NCBI RefSeq assembly: GCF_014204895.1
Contig: NZ_JACHMF010000001.1
Coordinates: 9,052,001-9,116,000, forward strand
Direction of reading: 5' to 3'
Source of the DNA: Paractinoplanes abujensis
GTDB lineage: Bacteria; Actinomycetota; Actinomycetes; Mycobacteriales; Micromonosporaceae
Length of the DNA: 64,000 bases
Shown here: positions 48,215 through 57,156 of the stretch, one piece after another
How the letters are laid out: every line of letters begins with the position of its first letter
Position numbering within the stretch: the stretch's first letter is position 1
Notes under the pieces: model-generated
The model's input: the letters and a program-made list of their open reading frames with translations, nothing else
Told to the model about the DNA's origin: nothing
The model's database searches: none
Position numbers and translations under genes: made by a program

Positions 48215-50374
48215 CTACTTCGCGGCCGACTCCTTCTTCACGGTCTCGGCCAGGTGCGGGGGCATCGGCTCGTGCCGGGCGTACGTACGGGTGAACGTGC
48301 CCGCGCCCGAGGAGAGCGCGCGCAGCTCGACCGCGTACCGCACCAGCTCGGTGGCCGGCACCTCGGCCCGCACCAGGCTGTACGCGCCGTCGCCGTCGGC
48401 CTCGCTGCCCAGCGGCCGGCCCCGGCGCCCGGAGAGGTCGCTCATCACCGCCCCCACGTAGGTGTCGGGCACCCGCACCACGATCTCGTCGATCGGCTCG
48501 AGCAGCGTGAGCTGCCCGTTCGTGGCCGCCTCGCGCAGCGCCAGGGCCCCCGCGGTCTGAAACGCGGCGTCCGACGAGTCGACGCTGTGCGCCTTGCCGT
48601 CGTACAGGGTCACCCGCAGGTCGACCACGGGATAACCGGCCACCAGGCCGCGGTCGAGCTGCGCCCGTACGCCCTTCTCGACCGAGGGGATGTAGTTGTG
48701 CGGCACCGCCCCGCCGACCACCTTGTCGACGAACTCGAAGCCCGACCCGCGCGGCAGCGGCTCGACCCGGATGTCGCAGACCGCGTACTGCCCGTGACCG
48801 CCGGACTGCTTGACGTGCCGCCCGTGGCCCTGCGAGCCGCAGCCGAACGTCTCGCGCAACGCCACCTTGACCGGCTCGGTGTCGAGCTCGACGCCGCCCG
48901 CGCGGAGCCGGTCGAGCACCACGTCGGCGTGCGACTCGCCCATGGTCCAGAGCACCAGCTGATGGGTGTCGGGGTTGCGCTCGAGCCGCATGGTCGGGTC
49001 ACCGGCCACGAGCCGGGCCAGGTTCTTGGCCATCGCGTCCTCGTCCGAGCGCGACTTGGCGACCACGGCGATCGGCAGCAGCGGCTCCGGCATCGACCAC
49101 GGCTCCATCAGCAGCGGCAGTTCCTTGCTGCTGAGCGTGTCACCGGTCTCGGCGCTGCCCGACTTCGTGATCGCGCAGATGTCACCGGCGACGCACTGGC
49201 CCACCTCGCGCAGCTGGGCGCCGAGCGGGGAGTAGATGTGCGCGACCCGCTCGTCGGCGTCGTGGTCGGGGTGGCCGCGCTCGGCCATGCCGTGCCCCGA
49301 CACGTGCAGCGTCTGCTCCGGCCGCAGGGTGCCCGAGAAGACCCGCACCAGCGAGACCCGGCCCACGTGCCGGTCGATGGTCGTCTTCACCACCTCGGCC
49401 ACCAGCGGGCCGTCCGGGTCGCAGGTCAGCGGCGGCCGGGCCGAGCCGTCGACGCCGGTGACCACCGGCAGCTCGTGCTCCAGCGGCGACGGCGCCCCGC
49501 TGACCAGCCCGTCGAGCAGCGCGTCAAGCCCGACGCCGGTGCCCGCGCAGACCGGGATGACGGGGTAGAAGTTGCCCCGCGCGACCGCCTTCTCCAGATC
49601 CGGCAGCAGGGTCGCCGTGCTGATCAGCTCGCCGCCGAGGTAGCGGTCCATCAGCGACTCGTCCTCGCTCTCGGCGATGATCCCCTCGATGAGCGCGTTC
49701 CGGTCGTCGGCGATCGGGTTGAGATGCTCGGGCTCCGCCTCGCCCGCGCGCGGCGGGTAGCCCTCGGAGTAGTCGAGCACGCGCAGCGTGACCAGGCCGA
49801 TCAGGCCCACCACGGATTCGCCGTCGTCGCCCAGCATGGGCTGATAGATCGGCATGACATTTTCGCCGAACGCCTCCTGACAGGTGGCCAGGGTTTCCTC
49901 GTAGTCGGCGCGCGGGTGGTCGAGCCGGGTGATCGCCACGGCCCGGGGCATGCCGACCGAGGCGCATTCCTCCCACAGGGCAACGGTGGCGTCGTCCACG
50001 CCGTCGACGGCTGAGACGACGAAGAGCGCGGCGTCCGCGGCCCGCAGGCCGGCGCGCAGCTCCCCGACGAAGTCGGCGTACCCGGGGGTGTCGAGCAGGT
50101 TGATCTTGACGTCCTGGTGGACCAGGGGCGCGCACGCCAGCGCGACCGAGCGCTGCTGACGGATCGCGGCCGGGTCGTGATCCGACACCGTGGTGCCCTC
50201 GGCCACCGAACCGGCCCGGGAAATCGTCCCGGTGGCCGCCAGCAGGGCCTCGACCAGGGTGGTCTTGCCCGCGCCGGAGTGTCCCACCAGCACCACGTTG
50301 CGTACTCTGCCGGGCTCGGTCACCACCGGCGCCGCCGCGCCGTTGAGCCCCTTCTCCGAGGTTTTTTGGGCCAT
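48215..50374 (-). CDS. fusA2: Elongation factor G-like protein EF-G2
   Basis: A 719-residue translational GTPase of the EF-G2 group. G1 GHSGAGKTT (31-39) and G3 DTPGYADF (95-102) are present, but G4 is ITRLD (148-152) instead of NKxD, which suggests weakened guanine specificity. Domains II-V follow, with domain IV opening near RETFGCGSQGHGRHVKQSGGHGQY (pieces). EF-G2 paralogues bind ribosomes but do not support normal translocation in characterised mycobacteria. It starts at ATG 50374 and diverges from pgsA. Its position between the HIT and pgsA genes is unusual. Confidence 0.9.
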   Translation of the reverse strand: MAQKTSEKGLNGAAAPVVTEPGRVRNVVLVGHSGAGKTTLVEALLAATGTISRAGSVAEGTTVSDHDPAAIRQQRSVALACAPLVHQDVKINLLDTPGYADFVGELRAGLRAADAALFVVSAVDGVDDATVALWEECASVGMPRAVAITRLDHPRADYEETLATCQEAFGENVMPIYQPMLGDDGESVVGLIGLVTLRVLDYSEGYPPRAGEAEPEHLNPIADDRNALIEGIIAESEDESLMDRYLGGELISTATLLPDLEKAVARGNFYPVIPVCAGTGVGLDALLDGLVSGAPSPLEHELPVVTGVDGSARPPLTCDPDGPLVAEVVKTTIDRHVGRVSLVRVFSGTLRPEQTLHVSGHGMAERGHPDHDADERVAHIYSPLGAQLREVGQCVAGDICAITKSGSAETGDTLSSKELPLLMEPWSMPEPLLPIAVVAKSRSDEDAMAKNLARLVAGDPTMRLERNPDTHQLVLWTMGESHADVVLDRLRAGGVELDTEPVKVALRETFGCGSQGHGRHVKQSGGHGQYAVCDIRVEPLPRGSGFEFVDKVVGGAVPHNYIPSVEKGVRAQLDRGLVAGYPVVDLRVTLYDGKAHSVDSSDAAFQTAGALALREAATNGQLTLLEPIDEIVVRVPDTYVGAVMSDLSGRRGRPLGSEADGDGAYSLVRAEVPATELVRYAVELRALSSGAGTFTRTYARHEPMPPHLAETVKKESAAK

Positions 50375-50548
50375 GGCTGCCGCTCCCGTCGTTTCGTGAC
50401 TGTTACGACGCTGTTGTTGAATCCCACACCCGCCGGTGTGCGCAGGGCAACCCTTTGTAGTTGGCAAACGTCGCAGAAATGACGATACGGCCAAGGCCGC
50501 TCGCCGAAGTCGGGGGTGCGGGGTCCAGGCCGATATGGTGGGACGGCC
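50375..50548. promoter_or_regulatory. Divergent promoter region, EF-G2 / pgsA operon
   Basis: A 174-bp space between divergent starts, locally A+T-richer around 50395-50425 (TGACTGTTACGACGCTGTTGTTGAATCC). It presumably holds promoters for EF-G2 and for the phosphatidylinositol mannoside operon. I could not place -35/-10 pairs with confidence, and no ORF is seen. Confidence 0.4.
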
Positions 50549-51229
50549 ATGGCAAAGATCGTCCAAGTAACTGCGCGCGCCGTTGTGTCCTACGGCGTCA
50601 ACCCGACCGCCCGTTTTCTCCTGCGGATCGGCATTTCGCCCAACGCGGTCACCATCGCCGGCACCGTCGGCGTGCTGATCGGTTCCTACTTCGGCGCGAT
50701 GGGCCACCTCGTCTTCGCCACGCTCTTCGTCACCGCGTGCGCGCTGACCGACGTGCTCGACGGCACGATGGCCCGGATGCGGGGGGGCTCCAGCAAATAC
50801 GGCGCCCTGCTCGACTCGTCGATGGACCGGATCGCCGACGCGGCGGTCTTCGGTGCGGTCGTCTATTACCTGCACACCGAGGGCAACCCGTACGGGGGGA
50901 TGGTCGCGGCCCTGGTCAGCCTGGCCGCCGGTCAGGTCGTCTCGTACGTTAAAGCACGCGCTCAGAGCCTGGGCCTCAACGCCGACGTGGGCATCGCCGA
51001 GCGCCTCGAGCGGCTGCTGATCGTGGGCGCCGGCGGTCTGCTCAGCGGTTTCGGCCTCGACTGGGGTCTGTCCGCCGCGCTGTGGGTGCTGGCCGCGCTC
51101 TCCATGATCACCGTGTGTCAGCGGCTGATCCACGCGTTCCGTACGGAACCGGCGCCCACCCCGGCCGAGCGGGCCACGGTGCCGATCGACCCTACGGCTC
51201 CCCTCACCGCGAAGGACGACCCTGCGTGA
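50549..51229 (+). CDS. pgsA: Phosphatidylinositol phosphate synthase
   Basis: A 226-residue membrane CDP-alcohol phosphotransferase with about six helices. The diagnostic D-x2-D-G-x2-A-R-x8-G-x3-D-x3-D motif is exact at D68 to D93 (DVLDGTMARMRGG, then YGALLDSSMD). In actinobacteria this enzyme joins CDP-diacylglycerol and inositol-1-phosphate to make phosphatidylinositol phosphate, the PI precursor. It is the first gene of an operon with the mannoside acyltransferase and pimA; the GTGA overlap with the next gene couples them. ATG 50549 fits the family start. Confidence 0.95.
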   Translation: MAKIVQVTARAVVSYGVNPTARFLLRIGISPNAVTIAGTVGVLIGSYFGAMGHLVFATLFVTACALTDVLDGTMARMRGGSSKYGALLDSSMDRIADAAVFGAVVYYLHTEGNPYGGMVAALVSLAAGQVVSYVKARAQSLGLNADVGIAERLERLLIVGAGGLLSGFGLDWGLSAALWVLAALSMITVCQRLIHAFRTEPAPTPAERATVPIDPTAPLTAKDDPA

Positions 51230-52089
51230 AGGACCGGCTGATCGAGCTCGGCTATGCCGCCGGGTGGCGTGTCGTGCGGACACTGCCGCTGCCGGTCGCG
51301 CGCCGGCTCTTCCAGGCTGCGGCCGATCGGGCGTACGCGAAGAACGGTCCGGGCACCCAGCGGCTGCGCCGCAACCTGCAGCAGGTCAAGCCGGACATGG
51401 ACGACACGCTGGTGCGCGACGGGCTGCGATCGTACGCGCGGTACTGGCTCGAGGCGTTCCGGTTGCCCTCGCAGAGCAAACAGTTCTTCCTCGACAGCTT
51501 CGGCATGTCCGACGAGAACTTCGCCGACCTCAAGTCGGTGATCGCCGACGGTAAGGGCGTCGTGCTCGCGCTGCCGCACGTCGGCAACTGGGACGCGGCC
51601 GCCGCCTGGCTGGTCTCGAACGACTGGCGCATGGTCACGGTGGCCGAGCGGCTCAAGCCCGAGGGCGTCTTCGAGCAGTTCGTGGCGTACCGGGAAAAGC
51701 TCGGTATGGAGGTGCTGCCGCTCACCGGCGGCCGGCGTGCCCCGCTCGACGTGCTGGCCGAACGGCTCGACCAAGGCTTCGCGGTGTGCCTGCTCGGCGA
51801 CCGTGACCTGTCCCGCAACGGCGTCGAGGTCGAATTCTTCGGCGGGCGCACCAAGATGCCGGCCGGGCCCGCGATCCTGGCCATCCGCACCGGGGCTCCG
51901 TTGTTCGCGGTCGACCTGTTCTTCACCGAGACGCAGACCCGGGCCGTGCTGCGCCGCATCACGCCGCCCACCGAGGGCGCGCTCGACGTACGGGTCAAGG
52001 CCACCACTCAACTGCTCGCCGACGCCTTCGCCATCGGCATCGCGGACCATCCGCAGGACTGGCACATGCTGCAGAAACTGTGGCTCTGA
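51226..52089 (+). CDS. patA: Phosphatidylinositol mannoside acyltransferase
   Basis: A 287-residue LpxL/HtrB-like acyltransferase. The HxxxxD catalytic motif is in LPHVGNWDAAAAW (His and Asp, residues near 120), and the phosphate-binding region is LGDRDLSRNGVEVEFFGGRTKMPAGPA. In the PIM pathway this type of enzyme transfers an acyl chain to the mannose of PIM. GTG 51226 overlaps the pgsA stop. It is followed by pimA after 9 bp. It is a peripheral membrane protein; the symbol follows the mycobacterial gene. Confidence 0.9.
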   Translation: MKDRLIELGYAAGWRVVRTLPLPVARRLFQAAADRAYAKNGPGTQRLRRNLQQVKPDMDDTLVRDGLRSYARYWLEAFRLPSQSKQFFLDSFGMSDENFADLKSVIADGKGVVLALPHVGNWDAAAAWLVSNDWRMVTVAERLKPEGVFEQFVAYREKLGMEVLPLTGGRRAPLDVLAERLDQGFAVCLLGDRDLSRNGVEVEFFGGRTKMPAGPAILAIRTGAPLFAVDLFFTETQTRAVLRRITPPTEGALDVRVKATTQLLADAFAIGIADHPQDWHMLQKLWL

Positions 52090-52098
52090 GGAGTCGGT

Positions 52099-53253
52099 AT
52101 GCGGATCGGGATCGTCTCGCCCTACTCGTTCGACGTGCCCGGTGGCGTGCAGAACCACATCATGGACCTCGCCGAGGCGCTGCTCGGCCTCGGGCACGAG
52201 GTGAGCGTGCTGGCCCCGGCCGAGGAGGGCGCCGAGCTTCCCCCGTACGTGGTCTCGGCCGGCCGGGCGGTGCCGCTGCCGTACAACGGGTCGGTCGCGC
52301 GGATCGCGTTCGGGCCGGTGTCGACCGCGCGGGTGCGGCGGTGGCTCAAGGCCGGGCAGTTCGACGTGCTGCACGTGCACGAGCCGATGACGCTCAGCCT
52401 GTCGCTGCTGGCCGTGCTCTCCGCACGGGGGCCGGTGGTGGCGACCTTCCATACCGCCATGACCCGGTCGCGGGCTTTGTCGGCCGCTCAGGGCATGCTG
52501 CAGCTGGTCGTCGAGAAGATCACGGCGCGGATCGCGGTCAGTGAGCTGGCCCGGAAGGTGCAGGTCGAGCATCTGGGCGGGGGAGCGGTGGAGATCCCCA
52601 ACGGGGTGGCCGTGGCCAAGTTCGCCTCCGCTGTGCCGCTGGACGGGTGGCCCGGCCCCGATGGGACCTTGGGCTTCCTGGGGCGCTTCACCGAGCCGCG
52701 TAAGGGGTTTGATCTGCTGCGGTCGGCTTATGTCGAGCTGGCCCGTGCCCGGCCCGGGTTGCGGCTGCTCGTGGCGGGCCCCGGTGACCGTTCCGACCTT
52801 TACCGCGAAATTCCGGTTGATCTGCACGACCGGGTGACATTTCTCGGATTGGTTTCCGAGGCGGACAAAGCTCGCATGTTGCGCAGCGTCGACGTCTATG
52901 TGGCGCCGAACACGGGCGGGGAGAGCTTCGGCATGATCCTCACCGAGGCGATGGCGGCCGGCACGGCGATCGCGGCCAGCGACCTCGACGCCTTCCGGCG
53001 GGTGCTCGACGGCGGCCGCGCGGGTGCCCTCTTCCGCACGGGCGATGCCCAAGCGCTGTGTGTTCTCCTTGATTCACTGCTGGACGACGAAGCCCGGCGG
53101 TCGGCCCTGTCCGAGGCGGCGTCGGCCGCGGTGACCGCCTTCGACTGGCCTGCCGTCGCGCAGCGTGTGCTCGAGGTCTACACAACGGCGATAGAGGCCA
53201 CGGACGGGCGTGTCATGGACGAGGAGTGGGCCGAACCACGCTCCGGCACCTGA
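52099..53253 (+). CDS. pimA: Phosphatidyl-myo-inositol alpha-mannosyltransferase
   Basis: A 384-residue GT4 enzyme. The N-terminal domain has the Gly-rich opening SPYSFDVPGGVQNHIMDLAEAL, with the conserved HEP motif in VLHVHEPMTLSL. The C-terminal domain has FLGRFTEPRKGFDLL and the donor motif in NTGGESFGMILTEAMAAGTAIAASDLDAFRRV. It adds the first mannose from GDP-mannose to the 2-position of phosphatidylinositol. GAGGAGT lies just before ATG 52099. It is third in the operon with pgsA and the acyltransferase. Confidence 0.95.
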   Translation: MRIGIVSPYSFDVPGGVQNHIMDLAEALLGLGHEVSVLAPAEEGAELPPYVVSAGRAVPLPYNGSVARIAFGPVSTARVRRWLKAGQFDVLHVHEPMTLSLSLLAVLSARGPVVATFHTAMTRSRALSAAQGMLQLVVEKITARIAVSELARKVQVEHLGGGAVEIPNGVAVAKFASAVPLDGWPGPDGTLGFLGRFTEPRKGFDLLRSAYVELARARPGLRLLVAGPGDRSDLYREIPVDLHDRVTFLGLVSEADKARMLRSVDVYVAPNTGGESFGMILTEAMAAGTAIAASDLDAFRRVLDGGRAGALFRTGDAQALCVLLDSLLDDEARRSALSEAASAAVTAFDWPAVAQRVLEVYTTAIEATDGRVMDEEWAEPRSGT

Positions 53254-53287
53254 CACCGGCGGGCTCGGGGGCACTACGATTCCCGCC

Positions 53288-53812
53288 ATGTGGTGGGTCG
53301 TGGGTGCCGTCGCGGCGGTCGTGCTGCTCGCGGCCTACCTCGGCTGGACGGCCCACCGGGTCGAGCGGGTGCACGTGCGGGCCCAGTCGGCCGAACGGGC
53401 GCTCGACGCCCACCTGATGCGCCGGGCCGCCGCCGCGGCCGTCGTCGCCGAACAAGCCGACATAGTCGAGCTCTACGCCGCCGCGCGGCTCGCCCTCGAC
53501 GCCGGCGCCGACGAACGCGAGTCCGCCGAGAACGACCTCACCCGCCAACTGCAGTCGATCACGCTGTCCGGGGGCGACCCCGCCACCCGTACGCTGGTCG
53601 CCTCCAGCCGGCGCGTGGTGCTGGCCCGCCAGGTGCACACCGACCTCGTCCGGGATGCGTTGACCGCCCGCCGCCGCCCCCTGGTGCGAGCCCTGCGCAT
53701 GGCCCGGCGGTATCCGCTCCCGCAGTACTTCGACATCGAGGAACCGCCGATGCCCCCGGCGATCCCCGCCCCGGCCGCCCCGGTGCCGGCGGTCCCTCTC
53801 GAGCCGGTCTAG
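53288..53812 (+). CDS. Hypothetical membrane-anchored protein
   Basis: A 174-residue protein. One N-terminal TM helix (WWVVGAVAAVVLLAAYLGWTA) anchors a helical soluble domain rich in Arg/Ala/Glu (EADIVELYAAARLALDAGADERES-like segments), probably a coiled coil, and a Pro/Ala tail at the end. It is a small conserved membrane gene of this position downstream of pimA, where other actinobacteria carry similar membrane genes. The function is unknown. ATG 53288 is 34 bp after pimA. Confidence 0.65.
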   Translation: MWWVVGAVAAVVLLAAYLGWTAHRVERVHVRAQSAERALDAHLMRRAAAAAVVAEQADIVELYAAARLALDAGADERESAENDLTRQLQSITLSGGDPATRTLVASSRRVVLARQVHTDLVRDALTARRRPLVRALRMARRYPLPQYFDIEEPPMPPAIPAPAAPVPAVPLEPV

Positions 53813-53813
53813 C

Positions 53814-54710
53814 TCACCAGCCCCGCTCGGCGAGGCGGTGGGGGACCGGCTCGTCCTCGACGTTGATGCCGACCATGGCCTCGCCCAGGCCGCGCGACAC
53901 CTTGGCCAGCACGTCCGGGTCGTCGTGGAACGTGGTGGCCTTGACGATCGCGGCCGCGCGCTGGGCCGGATTGCCCGACTTGAAAATGCCGGAACCGACG
54001 AACACACCCTCGGCGCCCAGCTGCATCATCATCGCCGCGTCGGCGGGGGTAGCGATGCCGCCCGCGGTGAACAGCACGACCGGCAGCTTGCCCAGCTCGG
54101 CCACCTCACGGACCAGCTCGTACGGGGCCTGCAGCTCCTTGGCCGCGACGAACAGCTCATCCTCGGGCAGCGTCTGCAGCCGGCGGATCTCCTGCCGGAT
54201 CTTGCGCATGTGGGTGGTCGCGTTGGAGACGTCGCCCGTACCGGCCTCGCCCTTCGACCGGATCATGGCCGCGCCCTCGGTGATGCGGCGCAGCGCCTCA
54301 CCCAGATTGGTCGCGCCGCACACGAACGGCACCGTGAAGTTCCACTTGTCGATGTGGTTGGCGTAGTCGGCCGGGGTCAGCACCTCGGACTCGTCCACGT
54401 AATCGACGCCCAGCGCCTGCAGCACCTGCGCCTCCACGAAATGCCCGATGCGGGCCTTGGCCATGACCGGGATCGACACCGCGCTGATGATCCCGTCGAT
54501 CATGTCAGGGTCGGACATGCGCGACACCCCACCCTGAGCACGGATGTCGGCCGGCACCCGCTCCAGGGCCATGACCGCCACGGCCCCCGCATCCTCGGCG
54601 ATCCTCGCCTGCTCCGGCGTGACCACGTCCATGATCACGCCGCCCTTGAGCATCTCCGCCATACCGCGCTTGACCCGCGCAGTGCCGACGGCGGGCTGGT
54701 TCTCAGACAT
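53814..54710 (-). CDS. pdxS: Pyridoxal 5'-phosphate synthase lyase subunit
   Basis: A 298-residue TIM-barrel protein. The opening [40 protein letters not shown] (in pieces), [10 protein letters not shown], and [35 protein letters not shown] near the end leave no doubt. PdxS condenses ribose-5-phosphate, glyceraldehyde-3-phosphate and ammonia to pyridoxal 5'-phosphate, using ammonia from PdxT. Oddly, it lies on the minus strand, facing away from pdxT about 1 kb away, whereas they are normally adjacent and codirectional. Confidence 0.95.
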   Translation of the reverse strand: MSENQPAVGTARVKRGMAEMLKGGVIMDVVTPEQARIAEDAGAVAVMALERVPADIRAQGGVSRMSDPDMIDGIISAVSIPVMAKARIGHFVEAQVLQALGVDYVDESEVLTPADYANHIDKWNFTVPFVCGATNLGEALRRITEGAAMIRSKGEAGTGDVSNATTHMRKIRQEIRRLQTLPEDELFVAAKELQAPYELVREVAELGKLPVVLFTAGGIATPADAAMMMQLGAEGVFVGSGIFKSGNPAQRAAAIVKATTFHDDPDVLAKVSRGLGEAMVGINVEDEPVPHRLAERGW

Positions 54711-55054
54711 GGACGGCTCCTCAGACAGGCATTCAGGTCAGCCGGATCGTAACCACGCCGAAGGGCCCGGCCGATGGCCAATCGACCCCCCGGTGGCCTG
54801 CTCGCAGCCCCAACGTCCTCACGGGTCCCGCAGCTCTACCACCGCCCCGGCGCCGCCCCGCGTCACCGCCCTGGCGCCGCCTCGCCCCCGGCGCCGCCTC
54901 ATCCGAGGCGCTGCCCCGCCTGGCACCGTCACGGCCGGCCCCGACCCGACTCTGGCCCGAATTCGTGGCAGCCGCCCGATCTGCTCTGTCCGGCCCGGCT
55001 CCCGACAGTCGCTGGCACGCATCACCCAGGGCCAGGACCGGATCCAGGTCCTGC
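54711..55054. other. Intergenic region upstream of pdxS, partly low-complexity
   Basis: The first 60 bp hold the pdxS leader, with GAGGAG just upstream of its ATG. From about 54830 to 54925 the DNA is low-complexity with imperfect repeats of GGCGCCGCC and CCCGGCGCC. No convincing gene is visible; the frames that cross it are only open because of composition. The rest, to 55054, contains no feature I can support. Confidence 0.5.
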
Positions 55055-55480
55055 TCACGCCAACTCAGCCGGGGCGAAGTTCTTCTTCTCGACCAGCACC
55101 AACCAGTTGCCGGTGTTGTCGCGCATCACGGCCTCCACCCCGTACGGGCGCTCCGCCGGTTCCTGCAGAAACTCCACCCCGGCCGCGGCCAGCTCAGCGT
55201 GGGTTTTGCGGCAGTCGTCGACCCTTAGGCCGAAGCCGCCCATCTGGCCCGCTTCCAGTTGCCCCCGGATGAAGTCCGCGGCGGAGGGCGACAGCGGCGG
55301 CCCGGGCGTCATCAGGGTCAGTTCGAGTTCGGGCTGGTTGGGGTGGGCCAGAGTGACCCAGCGCATTTCGCCCATGCGCGCGTCCACGCGCGGCTCGAAC
55401 CCCAGGTGGCGCACGTAGAACTCCCGGGTGGCGTCCTGGTCGAGGCAGTAGACGGTCATCAGCGAGACGTTGAGAATCAT
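55055..55480 (-). CDS. VOC family glyoxalase-like protein
   Basis: A 141-residue single-module VOC protein. It opens with the family motif LMTVYCLDQDATREFYVRHLGFEP and ends VMRDNTGNWLVLVE. Pieces of this sequence, including MGGFGLRVDDC, are typical of proteins paired with AraC-type regulators. Its ATG overlaps the end of an upstream AraC-like remnant by ATGA, which suggests that it once formed an operon with a complete regulator, like the AraC/VOC pair at 24195. Substrate unknown. Confidence 0.85.
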   Translation of the reverse strand: MILNVSLMTVYCLDQDATREFYVRHLGFEPRVDARMGEMRWVTLAHPNQPELELTLMTPGPPLSPSAADFIRGQLEAGQMGGFGLRVDDCRKTHAELAAAGVEFLQEPAERPYGVEAVMRDNTGNWLVLVEKKNFAPAELA

Positions 55481-55686
55481 GGTTCGACGCTAGGCCGTAC
55501 GGGGATGGGAAGGCTTCTCCCGAATTGCGCTGACGAGCGATCGCGATCACCCGAGCCGATGGCAATCACCCCGCGCATGAAAAGCCAGCACCCGGGAATG
55601 TGCGGCGACCCACCCGCGTAGCGCCGCTGGTACGCGAGCGGGCTTTCGCCGACCAGCGGGTCGCGCACCCTTCGCAAAGCGAACAC
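55477..55686 (-). pseudogene. Possible AraC-family regulator remnant (C-terminal fragment)
   Basis: A 69-residue frame starting near 55686. Its start, [20 protein letters not shown], looks like the end of the second AraC HTH (the SPLAYRRRF motif), and [11 protein letters not shown] resembles the C-terminal tail of AraC proteins that neighbour VOC genes. Only a few codons upstream the frame is closed by a stop, so the ligand-binding domain and first HTH are missing. It overlaps the VOC gene by ATGA. It may instead be a chance frame; the resemblance is moderate. Confidence 0.45.
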
Positions 55687-55709
55687 CGGTCGAGCCTAAG
55701 CTGACCTTC

Positions 55710-56312
55710 GTGAACATCGGAGTGCTGGCCCTGCAGGGCGACGTGCGGGAGCATCTGGCCGCGCTGGCCGAGAGCGACGTGCTGGCCCGGCCGGTCCGCC
55801 GGCCCGAGGAGCTGGCCGACGTGGAGGCGCTGGTCGTCCCGGGCGGCGAGTCGACCACCATCAGCAAGCTGGCGGTGTCGTTCGGGCTGCTCGACCCGAT
55901 CCGGAAGCGGATCGCCGACGGCATGCCGGTCTACGGGTCCTGCGCGGGCATGATCCTGCTGGCTACGAGGGTGCTCGACGGGCGGGCAGACCAGGAGTCG
56001 TTCCACGGCATCGACATGACTGTGCGGCGCAACGCGTTCGGCCGGCAGGTCGATTCGTTCGAGGGTGACGTCGCGATCGACGACATCGGGGGCGGGGATT
56101 TTCACGCCGTCTTCATCCGCGCGCCCTGGGTCGAGGAGGTCGGTGGCGACGTGCGGGTGTTGGGCCGCGTCACGGACGGGCCGGCCGCCGGTAGGATTGT
56201 CGCCGTTCGGCAGGGGAACCTGCTCGCCACGGCTTTCCACCCGGAGCTCACCGGCGACCTCCGCGTCCACCGGTACTTCGTCGAGATGGTCCGCCAGGCC
56301 GTAGACGCTTAG
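55710..56312 (+). CDS. pdxT: Pyridoxal 5'-phosphate synthase glutaminase subunit
   Basis: A 200-residue class I glutaminase. The opening [25 protein letters not shown], nucleophile Cys78 in [12 protein letters not shown], and His/Glu in FHPELTGD near residue 174 are the PdxT fingerprints. It supplies ammonia to PdxS. ATG or GTG start at 55710 sits 24 bp from the AraC-like remnant on the opposite strand, so its promoter must lie within or before that remnant. The yebC gene follows 22 bp downstream. Confidence 0.95.
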   Translation: MNIGVLALQGDVREHLAALAESDVLARPVRRPEELADVEALVVPGGESTTISKLAVSFGLLDPIRKRIADGMPVYGSCAGMILLATRVLDGRADQESFHGIDMTVRRNAFGRQVDSFEGDVAIDDIGGGDFHAVFIRAPWVEEVGGDVRVLGRVTDGPAAGRIVAVRQGNLLATAFHPELTGDLRVHRYFVEMVRQAVDA

Positions 56313-56334
56313 GTACGACACGGAGGTTTTTCGC

Positions 56335-57087
56335 ATGTCCGGCCACTCAAAATGGGCGACGACCAAGCACAAGAAGGCCGTCATCGACGCCAAGCGCGGC
56401 AAGATGTTCGCCAAGCTGATCAAGAACATCGAGGTTGCGGCGCGCACCGGCGGCGGGGACCCGGCCGGTAACCCGACCCTCTACGACGCCATCCAGAAGG
56501 CGAAGAAGAGCTCGGTCCCCAACAACAACATCGACAACGCGGTCAAGCGCGGGTCGGGTCTCGAGGCCGGCGGCGCCGACTGGCAGACGATCATGTATGA
56601 GGGTTACGGCCCGAACGGTGTCGCTCTGCTGATCGAGTGCCTCACCGACAACCGCAACCGCGCGGCCACCGAGGTGCGCACCGCGCTGACCCGCAACGGC
56701 GGCACGTTCGCGGACGCCGGTTCCGTGTCCTACCTGTTCAACCGCAAGGGTGTCGTGATCGTCCCCAAGGCCGGCCTCAGCGAGGACGACCTGATGCTGG
56801 CCGTGCTCGACGCGGGCGCGGAGGAGATCAACGACCTCGGCGACTCGTTCGAGGTCGTCAGCGAGCCGACTGACCTGATCGCGGTGCGCACGGCCCTGCA
56901 GGAGGCCGGCATCGAGTACGACTCGGCCGATTCCTCGCTGCTGCCGACGATGACCGTGCCGCTCGACGAGGAGGCCGCGCGCAAGTTCCTCAAGCTGGTC
57001 GACGCGCTGGACGACTGCGACGACGTCCAGGAGGTCTACCCCAACGCGGACATCAGCGACGAGGTCATGGCGGCCATCGACGCCTGA
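56335..57087 (+). CDS. yebC: YebC/PmpR family DNA-binding regulatory protein
   Basis: A 250-residue protein of full family length. It opens [31 protein letters not shown] (pieces), the unmistakable YebC start, and contains [22 protein letters not shown] and [11 protein letters not shown]. YebC proteins are DNA-binding regulators in some bacteria and in others assist translation of proline-rich sequences. It lies between pdxT and, after two other genes, ruvCAB, as commonly seen in actinobacteria. A GGAGG-type ribosome site precedes ATG 56335. A strong terminator follows. Confidence 0.95.
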   Translation: MSGHSKWATTKHKKAVIDAKRGKMFAKLIKNIEVAARTGGGDPAGNPTLYDAIQKAKKSSVPNNNIDNAVKRGSGLEAGGADWQTIMYEGYGPNGVALLIECLTDNRNRAATEVRTALTRNGGTFADAGSVSYLFNRKGVVIVPKAGLSEDDLMLAVLDAGAEEINDLGDSFEVVSEPTDLIAVRTALQEAGIEYDSADSSLLPTMTVPLDEEAARKFLKLVDALDDCDDVQEVYPNADISDEVMAAIDA

Positions 57088-57102
57088 CGCACAGTATTGT
57101 GG

Positions 57103-57137
57103 CGGGGCCGATCGGTGATCGGCCCCGTTTCGTCTTT
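57103..57137 (+). terminator. Intrinsic terminator after yebC
   Basis: The perfect 11-bp stem CGGGGCCGATC / GATCGGCCCCG with loop GGT is followed by TTTCGTCTTT (57128-57137). It begins 16 bases after the yebC stop and separates the yebC transcript from the Uma2 gene. Confidence 0.85.
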
Positions 57138-57156
57138 CCGGGGGGTGTGACCCGCC

